DNA of 64,000 bases. It comes from Pirellula sp. SH-Sr6A. GTDB lineage: Bacteria > Planctomycetota > Planctomycetia > Pirellulales > Pirellulaceae. The translations under genes were made by a program, and so were the position numbers. Of this stretch, positions 54,868 through 63,001 are shown in pieces (position 1 is the first letter of the stretch; each line of letters starts with the position of its first letter). The stretch covers positions 4,011,988-4,075,987 of the forward strand of contig NZ_CP011272.1 in NCBI RefSeq assembly GCF_001610875.1, read 5' to 3'. The notes under the pieces are model-generated. The model was given only the letters and a program-made list of their open reading frames with translations, was not told where the DNA came from and did not search any database.

Positions 54868-55554
54868 ATGGATTTGTGGCAAAGGTTGGTGGCGGAGTGC
54901 TTTGGAACCTACTCGCTGGTTCTCGCTGGAACGGGCGCTATCGTGATCAATCATGTGAGCCATGGGCAGATCACCCACGTTGGGATCGCCATCACATTTG
55001 GGTTGATTGTGCTCGCGTTGATCTATGCGATTGGAGAAATCTCCGGTTGTCACTTGAACCCTGCAGTGACGGCTGGTTTGTTTCTCTCCGGTCGCTTCGG
55101 GAGGGGGCTGGTTGTTCCGTATATGTTGAGTCAGATCGCAGGTGCATGTCTGGCGAGCCTTACGATGCGAGCTCTGTTCCCGGATCATCGGACGCTTGGA
55201 GCAACACTGCCGAGTGGTTCTATACTCCAGTCGTTTGTTCTGGAGTTGAATCTGACGCTCCTGTTGATGTTCGTCATACTTTGTGTGACAAGAAAAGAGA
55301 GTCCCAACGGGATGATAGCTGGGATCGCCATTGGTTCGGTGATTGCGTTGGAGGCGATGTTTGCAGGTCCGATCAGTGGTGCTTCCATGAATCCGGCTCG
55401 CTCGATCGGTCCGGCATTGATCACCATGAATCTGACGTCATTGTGGGTGTACATCATTGCCCCGTGTATCGGTTCCGCTCTCGCGGTGCCCCTTTATGGT
55501 TTCGTGTACCACGCCAAGTTTAGGGCTCATCCGGAGAAGAAGAGGCCCATCTGA
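54868..55554 (+). CDS. Aquaporin (MIP family), AqpZ-like
   Basis: From ATG 54868 (GGAG six bases upstream) the protein has 228 residues and six helices. Both NPA boxes are intact: HLNPAVT (NPA 64-66) and SMNPARS (NPA 175-177). Ser after the second NPAR, where glycerol facilitators have Asp, favours a water channel over a glycerol channel. It lets water cross the inner membrane. GTG 54856 is a possible alternative start. It stands alone; the convergent kinase ends 63 bases further on. Confidence 0.93.
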   Translation: MDLWQRLVAECFGTYSLVLAGTGAIVINHVSHGQITHVGIAITFGLIVLALIYAIGEISGCHLNPAVTAGLFLSGRFGRGLVVPYMLSQIAGACLASLTMRALFPDHRTLGATLPSGSILQSFVLELNLTLLLMFVILCVTRKESPNGMIAGIAIGSVIALEAMFAGPISGASMNPARSIGPALITMNLTSLWVYIIAPCIGSALAVPLYGFVYHAKFRAHPEKKRPI

Positions 55555-55616
55555 GATGGTGGGCGTCGCAGAGCAAATTGGAAAGCGTCGCTAGAGGGTT
55601 CCATGCCGTTCGAGGT

Positions 55617-58007
55617 CTAAAACGGCGTCGCTTCGGAGGGTTTTTGGGTCACAAGCATTTTGTGAATCCAAGCAGCGGTGTCCAACTCGGGGCCAGGTCC
55701 AATCATGGGTTCGATCGAGTCGATCTGCGCGGTGAGGTCATTGAATTCGGTTTGATTGCCAATGTGTTCGTAGGCTTTCTGCATTAAGTAGAGAACTCCC
55801 AGTCGGTAGGGCGCGAAGAATTCCTTATCGAGCGGGAGCGCGATGCACTGGTCGTAATAGTTCCTTACATCCTGGGCATACCTGCCGAAGTCGTCCATAT
55901 TGCCTGCGCAATAACTGACGAGGGCTCGGTGGTAACTGTTGATGAAGCGATAGTGGAGAATCCAGGTTCCCGGAGCGTCAGGCGGGTAGGCCAACTCCTC
56001 TATCTCACACGCCTCGTCAAAGAGTTTGTCTGCTAGATCGAATTCACTGCGATGAAAGGCCAAAATGGCGAGCACTCTTTTCGCCATGAGCGCGTGTTTA
56101 AGGTAGCGCGGTTGTGTAGGTTGTTTTTTCCAAAGCGCGACCGATTCCACGATATTCTCATTGAGTCGAGCTGTCGATTCCTCGGATTTGTGACGATCGA
56201 CAAACGACAATTGGAAGTTCAGCTCCAACCGGGCTTCTTGGTAATCCAGATTATCTGGATCGAGTTCCAAGCTTCGATCTAAAAAGTGCTTTGCTTGGAT
56301 CAAATACTCGTAGCGGACTTGGTTCCTCTTTTCAATATCCGCATCGTAGTAGTAGTCGCTAAGCTGCAGGTAACCAAAAAAGATTTGGTATAAGTATTTG
56401 CTCTGGTGGGCTCGGTCTTTGTCCACGCGAGTTAAGTTTTTCAGTATTTCTAGCGAGGCCTTTCGATGTTTGTTTGCATCGTCCATTCGGTTCATATGGG
56501 AGTAATCGTGCGCGCAGTAATGATGCGCGATGCTTAGCCGGTGCAGGGCTTGCAAGTCGTCTGGGTTGACCCGCAAATACGCTTCATTGAAGGCGATCGT
56601 GTTCATGAGGATGGTTTCATGATCTTGACGTGTGATCGTCAATCCTTCATTGAACTTCTCGGTCATTGGAAAGAGGATGTTATCGATCGCATCCAAGGTT
56701 AGTTTGAGACTTTTTTCGGCACGTTCGTGTGCCATTCTCTCGCGAAGCCAGGAGGTGTTGATCGCGATGAAGGCGACGATGATTGTTGCGAGAACGATTG
56801 AGGTTACGGCTAGTGTACGGGGAGAAGTCCTGGCCCAGTAGCGGATCGTTTTCGCGAGCGATGGCTTGGTCGCTTCGACCGGAACGCCTTTCATCCATCG
56901 ATCGAGATCATTCGCTAGCTCCGCAGCCGTTTGATATCGATCATCAGGTGCCTTGTTCAAGCACTTGAGAATCACGGCATCTAGATCGCGTGGGGTAGTC
57001 GGTTTCCACGTTCGAGGGCGCTCTGGAGAATGCCGACAAATCTTCTCCGAGATCTCGAAGAAGGAATCGCCGTCGAAAGGCATGCGTCCTGTTGTTAGCT
57101 GATAAAGGATGATGCCGAGCGAAAAAATATCGGATCTGTTGGTGACGTCCTGGTGTTTCTCGCGAACTTGTTCGGGCGACATGTATCGAATGGTTCCGAC
57201 GGCCACGGACTCGGTGCTGACATCGACCGTGAAATCCCCTTGAGCACCAAAGCGTTTTGCAAGTCCGAAGTCGGTGAGTTTCGGAACAAAACCTATCCCC
57301 TGAGTCGTTTCCTTGTCCGCGGGAGCTAGAAGAATGTTGCTCGGTTTCAGGTCCCGGTGAAGAATCCCGCGCGAGTGGGCGTACTGGACGGCCACCGCGA
57401 TCTGTTGGACGAGCCAAGCCGATTGCGTGGGGGAGAGGGAGTTGTTTGTTTGTTCCAGGAACTGGGCTAGGTTTGGCCCGTCTACCAATTCGCCGGCCAG
57501 AAAGGGTTGTCCGTCGATCGTGCCCGTCTCATAGACTTGAACAATCCCTGGATGTACCAAGGATGCTACTGCTCTCGCTTCTCGAATAAATCGGTGTTGG
57601 AGCGAGGGTTGGTTTGCCCGGGATGGTCGGATCATTTTGATGGCAACATCGCGTCCCAGCAGTGTATCTTTGGCTTGGATCACGACCCCGAAGCCTCCGG
57701 CGCCGAGAAAGCGTTCGGGTTCGTATCGTCGAGTCGCTGGAATAGGGGAACGGACGGAGGGCCGACTGGTATTGGTTTCAGGATTGGATGGCGTCGCGGT
57801 CGTTGTACTTGTCGTATCGCGTCCGGAGAAAGCACGCGTGGAGTGGTCCGCATCGGAACTTTCCACATGCGCGGTCGACCGATCGAGAAGATCCCAGCAG
57901 GCTTTTTCATCGAGAGTTTGCGATGGGAGTGCCCGATTGGGCTGGTCGATCCAGGACTGGATCTCCCGGATGAGTTGGGTGTCGCAATGCGCTGGATCGG
58001 ATGTCAT
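55617..58007 (-). CDS. Ser/Thr protein kinase with transmembrane helix and TPR-like sensor region
   Basis: 796 residues from ATG 58007, ten bases after the sigma factor stop. A Ser/Thr-rich N-terminal leader (to about 90) is followed by a complete Hanks kinase: LGAGGFGVVI (101-110), Lys124 (VAIKMI), HRDLKPSNI (217-225), DFG (246-248), and SPEQ after it. After the kinase and a membrane helix (ALAVTSIVLATIIVAFIAIN-like, about 405-425) comes an alpha-helical region of about 350 residues with TPR-like repeats (DLADKLFDEACEIEELAYPP). Encoded directly after an ECF sigma factor, as in the ECF-kinase pairs described in planctomycetes; the kinase may control that sigma factor. Confidence 0.92.
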   Translation of the reverse strand: MTSDPAHCDTQLIREIQSWIDQPNRALPSQTLDEKACWDLLDRSTAHVESSDADHSTRAFSGRDTTSTTTATPSNPETNTSRPSVRSPIPATRRYEPERFLGAGGFGVVIQAKDTLLGRDVAIKMIRPSRANQPSLQHRFIREARAVASLVHPGIVQVYETGTIDGQPFLAGELVDGPNLAQFLEQTNNSLSPTQSAWLVQQIAVAVQYAHSRGILHRDLKPSNILLAPADKETTQGIGFVPKLTDFGLAKRFGAQGDFTVDVSTESVAVGTIRYMSPEQVREKHQDVTNRSDIFSLGIILYQLTTGRMPFDGDSFFEISEKICRHSPERPRTWKPTTPRDLDAVILKCLNKAPDDRYQTAAELANDLDRWMKGVPVEATKPSLAKTIRYWARTSPRTLAVTSIVLATIIVAFIAINTSWLRERMAHERAEKSLKLTLDAIDNILFPMTEKFNEGLTITRQDHETILMNTIAFNEAYLRVNPDDLQALHRLSIAHHYCAHDYSHMNRMDDANKHRKASLEILKNLTRVDKDRAHQSKYLYQIFFGYLQLSDYYYDADIEKRNQVRYEYLIQAKHFLDRSLELDPDNLDYQEARLELNFQLSFVDRHKSEESTARLNENIVESVALWKKQPTQPRYLKHALMAKRVLAILAFHRSEFDLADKLFDEACEIEELAYPPDAPGTWILHYRFINSYHRALVSYCAGNMDDFGRYAQDVRNYYDQCIALPLDKEFFAPYRLGVLYLMQKAYEHIGNQTEFNDLTAQIDSIEPMIGPGPELDTAAWIHKMLVTQKPSEATPF

Positions 58008-58017
58008 GACAAAAGGT

Positions 58018-58647
58018 TTATCCCAGGGCCAACTGATCGCTTTCACCGCCAAAAACGGTCGCTCGGAGGTTCTTCAAACAGCGCGTAACAAGCATTCGCA
58101 CCGAATCCTCCGTTCGATCGACTCGCTCACCGATTTCTTTGAAAGTAAGGCCCTCTTCGTAGCGCCACTTCAATACGGTTTGCACTGCTTCTGGCAAATT
58201 GCGAACCGCTTCATCGAGTTGGCTTAGAAGTTCTTCGGTGAGGATGTCTCGCTCGGGATCCATAGTGGGATCCGCGATCGCTCGAAAGAGAGCAGAGTCT
58301 TCGGAAATCGAACACTCTACGGCGATATTTCTCTTTTGTGTCGCCAAAAATTTCCGCTTCGCCGCATAGAGATTGTTGAAAAGCAGTGTCCGAATCCAAA
58401 CAAAAAACTGAGACGTTCGGTTGGCTCGCAACTGATCAAAGCCGGCAACCGCATCTTGAAATGTCTGCTGCACCAAATCGGAAACATCGACCTTGGCGGC
58501 TAAGCGAGGATCGTCAAGATCGCGAACGAGGTCTCGCAGCATGGGACGATACATCTCGAGCGCCTTACCAAAAGCTTCGAGGTTTCGTTTCTGCAGCAGA
58601 CTACTGACACGCGGCAAATGCGGTGAAGCAACGGGATCGGACGACAA
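58018..58647 (-). CDS. ECF-type RNA polymerase sigma factor
   Basis: 209 residues from TTG 58647, which has AGGA eight bases upstream. Region 2 is seen in VDVSDLVQQTFQDAVAGFDQ and FFVWIRTLLFNNL, and region 4 in LPEAVQTVLKWRYEEGLTFK then EIGERVDRTEDSVRMLVTRC. The fit is to the planctomycete ECF groups whose activity is thought to be set by a neighbouring Ser/Thr kinase, which is the next gene here. No anti-sigma factor gene is nearby, in line with that model. Target promoters cannot be told. Confidence 0.93.
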   Translation of the reverse strand: MSSDPVASPHLPRVSSLLQKRNLEAFGKALEMYRPMLRDLVRDLDDPRLAAKVDVSDLVQQTFQDAVAGFDQLRANRTSQFFVWIRTLLFNNLYAAKRKFLATQKRNIAVECSISEDSALFRAIADPTMDPERDILTEELLSQLDEAVRNLPEAVQTVLKWRYEEGLTFKEIGERVDRTEDSVRMLVTRCLKNLRATVFGGESDQLALG

Positions 58648-58810
58648 TGGGGGTATCCTTTAGGCAGGAAAACGCTTCGAGGCCCAGTCTATTGTCATGA
58701 GAGGCGTCGTTAATGCAAGAGTTTCACAGCCGAAGCGGTCCGAAATCGGGATGGAAGCTGAGCACGAGCGATGAAAGGTAATCGGAAACCGGCGAGCCCA
58801 TCGGCAACCA

Positions 58811-61800
58811 TTACGGGGTAAATTCTTTCGGGAGCGTCACTCCGTTGGTTTCGGCCCAGGTTCGAGTCGTGAGCTCGATACGTTTTCCGCCCAGGGAATT
58901 CGGATCCTCGACCAGAACCCAAACGACTTTCTGGTCCTTCTCCGTCGGAGACTGCACGGTGGTTACCGGATTGGCTCGTCGAACCAAATCGGTGAGGACC
59001 GTTCGAAGCGGAATTCCATTCTGGTTGAAGGCACGGACCTGCTGGTTCTGTGTGATCCCATCCTTTTGAAAAGCACCTCCGTTGATGGTGAAATTCACGG
59101 GCGGACTTCCCTTGAGGACCGAATCGTTGAACTCGGAGGCGATCGCCGCCAAACCCATTTCCAAGGACTCCTGCTCGAATGCAATGGAAATCGGGCGGTC
59201 CAGCAGATCCTCGACATTCTCTGGTTTAGGTTGCGGTTTAGGTTGCGCAGCGATAGCCGGCGATCCCTCACTGGAGTTTTGCAGATTCATCCAAACGCCT
59301 ACTGCAAGATTGCCGAGCGACTCCGGTGGAAGGTAGACGTTACTCACGATCTGCCCATCTTCCAAGCCGAAGCGACTGTTGTTCATCACGGCGCGGACCA
59401 TCTGGGGCATACGCAGCGCAATGGCTCGCCAGTACGCAGGTGGGGGAGCTGCAATCAATTGTTGTTCTAGGTAATCAGGAGCTGTTGTTAGAGCCTGTTT
59501 CAACTCGGCGGCCTTCCTACCCAACAACGTCGAATCGGATAATGCCGCGCGCCATTCGCCATACAATTCGGTGGAGGCTGTGCAAGTGAAAGAGACCGCT
59601 TGAACCTCATCCCCCCACAGTCCTTGCGCTAACGACTGCAAACGTGGTGTCTGACGGAATAACGAGCGACCCTCCCCCCAAAGAAAGCTAGGAGCTGCCA
59701 AAATGAAGAGATCGGATCGGCTATCGCTGGACTGCAGAAGCATGTCCATCTGTCTTCGCAACGGCACACTTCGTCCACCTATTTCTACCAGTGTCTGCAC
59801 CAGCTGTTTCGGTGCAACCGTTAGTTTTTTTGTTGAATACGCTTTGTCCAGCGAAAGGCCTTCGATGGCAATGGACCATTCGCCGTTGGTCCACACTCCT
59901 TGTTTGGGCTCGTTCGGTAACGGGCTGGCCTCGAATCCAGGAAGCTTTTCCAAGAGAGACTCTACGGTCTTTGCATTCTCTAAGTGGAATCGAAGAGCGA
60001 TTTCAAAAACCTCAGAGCCACTTTTTGGGTAGAGAGCAATCGCAACTTGGGAAATCGAGTCGTCCTTTGCAAAGGGAACGCTATCGATCAATCGCTTCCA
60101 ATCAGGAAGAGTTTCCAGTACCCAGGGTTGGATCGACTGAAAGGGACCTTTGCCAGTCCACGCGTCCGTTGAGAAATACACCAAGGCTTCGGGGCCGGGT
60201 GGGAACATGTCGATGGAGTATGGAACCCCTGCATGGGGTGGCGCCCACAGAGAAGTCCCGTCGTCTTTCACAACGGTGTAAAACTCGGCGAGCGGATCGC
60301 TGGGCGCAGTGGTTGTATTGGTGTTGCTGGAACTAGGCGATGCACCCGAGTTCGATGGGACTTCAACTATCTTGACCTCGGGTTCGGGTCTTGGAACGGG
60401 TGATCCTCCCGACTGGAGTAATACCGCGATAAGCCCGCCCAGCAAGACGACCGATCCGATCCCGAGCGCGGGTAGGACCCACTTGGGTTTGCGTTTGCGT
60501 TTCTTGTGAACCAACGCGCTGCGCGTGCCGGTCGGGGGACGCGGAGCGGAGGGGTTCCTAGGTGAAGTCTCGGGCTGGGCTGGAGCGGCGGATTCCTTGG
60601 GCGCTGCTGCGGGCTGGGCTAATGTTGGAGATTCCTTCGGAAGTGCAGCGGGCTTTGTGGGAGTTGCTGAATCTCTCGGTGATGGCGTGGGTTGTGTTGG
60701 TGTGGCGGATACCTTCGCTGAAGGTGCTAGTTTTGACGGAGTGACAGAGTCGCTCGATTTTGTCGCAGGTTGGGTTTGGGAGGTGGTATCTTTCGGCGAT
60801 GTGGCGCGCTGTGTGGGGGCGGCGGAGACTTTCTGTGACGAAGCGGGTTTCGCTGCGGTATTCGATTCTTTCGGTGATGTGGCGCTTTGGACTGGTGTCG
60901 TGGATTCCCTCGGAGATGGTGCTAATCTGGCCGGCGCGACGGAGTCATTCGGTGATGTTACCAGTTTGACTTTGTCGGTGAGGGAATCGAGTTGTTTCAA
61001 GAGGGAGTCGACCGAGGGGAATCGGGCTGGACGATTCTTGGCGACCAAATGGTGAATGCAGCGGCGAACGTTCTCCGGTATCGAGGGTGGCAATTCCAGC
61101 AGCACTTGCTGATGCGTTTTGCGCCAACCCGCTTTATCGAGGCGATGGGAATTGGGCCAAGGTGATTTTCCCAGCAGCATGGTCGCCCAAAGGACGCCTA
61201 ATGCGTACAAATCGCAAGAGGGGTCGGGTAGGTAATCCGGCAGGGAAAGTTCGGGCGATGCGGATCCGAAGCGAGCGACGTTATCGAGCGCTAAGCAGCT
61301 GATCGAATCGCAATGGTAAGGGGAGCAGGGAGGAAAGATAGGATCGCGGCGAAGGGTGGCTTCTCCGTTTGAGGATATCCACACGGCTTCCGGAGCGAGC
61401 CAACCGTGAACCAATTGATTCGAATGCAATCTTCCGAGCGACGCGGCGAGGGATCGAATCCATGCAATCGATGGAGCGAAGTCGATCGGGGCAGAAGCCA
61501 GCTTGTTGGATAGCGAATCGCCGGAAATCGGGTCGCAGAATACCGCGAGGATTCCCGGTTCGAGCAAAGTAGCCTCCCAGCGATCTAGCCCTGGTGCTTC
61601 TAATCTGGCGTGGAGTCGCCCCCACTCGATAGAGGGCGGATTGGCTCGAATGGCATCGCTCGATAGCTGTTCGGGTGAGAGTGCAAAGGCCCACTTGTTT
61701 TTGTTTCGAATCGACTCGATGGCTTCATACCAGTTCGGACCCAGTCGATCTGAAAGAGTGTCTTGAAGCAGGTAGGGGCCCACTCGAAGTCGAGGAACTG

Positions 61801-61999
61801 TGGGTTCGAGAAGAGCGTTGAACTGGAAGGGAGTGATACGGCCGGTTCGAATGAGTTCGGAAGCAACCTTGTTAGGATGCAGCAGATTGGCTCCTCCGAC
61901 GGATTGCTCGATGTCCTCACGCCATTGCGTTGCTTGTTCCGGCGTGACCAAGCCAGATTGTTCGAGCCGTTCCCAAAACTGGGTTGAGTTCAGTTCCAC
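58811..61999 (-). CDS. Membrane-anchored pseudokinase with long Pro/Ala/Ser/Thr linker
   Basis: 1062 residues from GTG 61999. Residues 1-70 form a helical N-module (FWERLEQSGLVTPEQATQW). The kinase-like domain follows, but no Gly-loop or VAIK Lys is seen, the HRDxKPxN loop reads HGWLAPEAVW (198-207), and no DFG is present where expected, while the C-lobe segment CDLYALGVLWATMLLGKSPW is well kept. Residues about 348-497 are 11-14-residue repeats of the type SPKESxxPxQPA. A basic patch (KKRKRKPK, 499-506) and a membrane helix (about 508-528) come next, then a large extracytoplasmic domain. It should bind but not phosphorylate partners. Lies 163 bases upstream of the ECF-kinase pair. Confidence 0.87.
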   Translation of the reverse strand: MELNSTQFWERLEQSGLVTPEQATQWREDIEQSVGGANLLHPNKVASELIRTGRITPFQFNALLEPTVPRLRVGPYLLQDTLSDRLGPNWYEAIESIRNKNKWAFALSPEQLSSDAIRANPPSIEWGRLHARLEAPGLDRWEATLLEPGILAVFCDPISGDSLSNKLASAPIDFAPSIAWIRSLAASLGRLHSNQLVHGWLAPEAVWISSNGEATLRRDPIFPPCSPYHCDSISCLALDNVARFGSASPELSLPDYLPDPSCDLYALGVLWATMLLGKSPWPNSHRLDKAGWRKTHQQVLLELPPSIPENVRRCIHHLVAKNRPARFPSVDSLLKQLDSLTDKVKLVTSPNDSVAPARLAPSPRESTTPVQSATSPKESNTAAKPASSQKVSAAPTQRATSPKDTTSQTQPATKSSDSVTPSKLAPSAKVSATPTQPTPSPRDSATPTKPAALPKESPTLAQPAAAPKESAAPAQPETSPRNPSAPRPPTGTRSALVHKKRKRKPKWVLPALGIGSVVLLGGLIAVLLQSGGSPVPRPEPEVKIVEVPSNSGASPSSSNTNTTTAPSDPLAEFYTVVKDDGTSLWAPPHAGVPYSIDMFPPGPEALVYFSTDAWTGKGPFQSIQPWVLETLPDWKRLIDSVPFAKDDSISQVAIALYPKSGSEVFEIALRFHLENAKTVESLLEKLPGFEASPLPNEPKQGVWTNGEWSIAIEGLSLDKAYSTKKLTVAPKQLVQTLVEIGGRSVPLRRQMDMLLQSSDSRSDLFILAAPSFLWGEGRSLFRQTPRLQSLAQGLWGDEVQAVSFTCTASTELYGEWRAALSDSTLLGRKAAELKQALTTAPDYLEQQLIAAPPPAYWRAIALRMPQMVRAVMNNSRFGLEDGQIVSNVYLPPESLGNLAVGVWMNLQNSSEGSPAIAAQPKPQPKPENVEDLLDRPISIAFEQESLEMGLAAIASEFNDSVLKGSPPVNFTINGGAFQKDGITQNQQVRAFNQNGIPLRTVLTDLVRRANPVTTVQSPTEKDQKVVWVLVEDPNSLGGKRIELTTRTWAETNGVTLPKEFTP

Positions 62000-62003
62000 C
62001 GCA

Positions 62004-62966
62004 TTATTGTCCGAGCACGTAAGCGAAGATGAGTGGTGCGACGATGCACGCGTCGCTGTGGATCATATACTTGGGCGCTTCCACCGTCAGTTTATTCCAA
62101 GTGATCTTCTCATTGGGTACCGCTCCCGAGTAACCGCCGTAACTGGTTTCGGCATCGCTGATTTGGCAGAAGTACGCCCAGCGATTGATTTCCTCCTCGA
62201 GGTCTTGGATAAGCAAAGGGACGGCGCAAATAGCAAAGTCTCCTGCAATCCCTCCTCCGATTTGAAAAAATCCCACTTTGCGATCCGTCGCTATGCCGCG
62301 GTACCATTCGACGAGGTGCTGCATCTGTTCGGTGCCGCTTTTGAGGGCATGATGCGACTTGACCGTGCCATCGATGACGCGAGCCGCGAACATGTTACCG
62401 AGGGTGCTGTCTTCGATTCCAGGAGAAAAGACGGGGATCCCCATTTCTTTGGCGGCCATCATCCACGAGTGTTCGATGGGGATCTGGTAATGCTGCTTCA
62501 GATCCGGTTCATCGAGAATTTTGAACATGTACTCGTAGGGAAAGTAGCTCTCCCCTTTCTCCGAGGCCTCTTTCCAATACTTGACCAGTCGGCTTTGCAT
62601 ATGCTTCATGACCGTCTCGGGGATGCAGGTATCGGTAACCCGATTGTACCCGGACTGTAGCAGAGCCAATTCGTCTTGAGCGGTGAGCGCTCGCCAATTC
62701 TCGATGACCTTGTATTCATTGTGAGCAAACAAATTGAAGAGATCTTCTTCAAGGTTTGCCGCTGTGCATGACACTGCGTGGACTTTTCCCGAGCGTATCA
62801 TTTCCGCGAGCGAGACCCCTAGTTCTGCGGTGCTCATGGCTCCCGCCAGCGAGACCATCATCGCCCCGCCTTGGTCCATGAACTGTCGGTAGCTCTTCGC
62901 GGCAGCCAGTGTCTCTCGTGCGTTGAAGTGCCGGTAGTGTTTTTCCATGAAGGCGGAAATACTCAT
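62004..62966 (-). CDS. Deoxyhypusine-synthase-family protein
   Basis: 320 residues from ATG 62966. Family landmarks: MVSLAGAMSTAELGVSLAEM (NAD-binding start), AVSCTAANLEEDLFNLFAHN, GIPVFSPGIEDSTLGNM, GFFQIGGGIAGDFAICAVPL, and near the end SGAVPNEKITWNKLTVEAP, whose Lys in WNKL matches the catalytic Lys of deoxyhypusine synthase. True hypusine is not known in bacteria. Bacterial members may act as homospermidine synthases or have other NAD-dependent aminobutyl-transfer roles; I cannot decide. The longer reading from 62996 has no better ribosome site. It is 35 bases downstream of dnaN's stop. Confidence 0.9.
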   Translation of the reverse strand: MSISAFMEKHYRHFNARETLAAAKSYRQFMDQGGAMMVSLAGAMSTAELGVSLAEMIRSGKVHAVSCTAANLEEDLFNLFAHNEYKVIENWRALTAQDELALLQSGYNRVTDTCIPETVMKHMQSRLVKYWKEASEKGESYFPYEYMFKILDEPDLKQHYQIPIEHSWMMAAKEMGIPVFSPGIEDSTLGNMFAARVIDGTVKSHHALKSGTEQMQHLVEWYRGIATDRKVGFFQIGGGIAGDFAICAVPLLIQDLEEEINRWAYFCQISDAETSYGGYSGAVPNEKITWNKLTVEAPKYMIHSDACIVAPLIFAYVLGQ

Positions 62967-63001
62967 CGCTCTAGATCCTCGTCTCTCGCAGTCCAAGTGG
63001 T

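Noticed and set aside
61800-62660. 286-residue plus-strand frame across the pseudokinase/deoxyhypusine synthase junction
   Set aside because: Spans the junction of two well-supported minus-strand genes and shows no domain of its own; a shadow frame.
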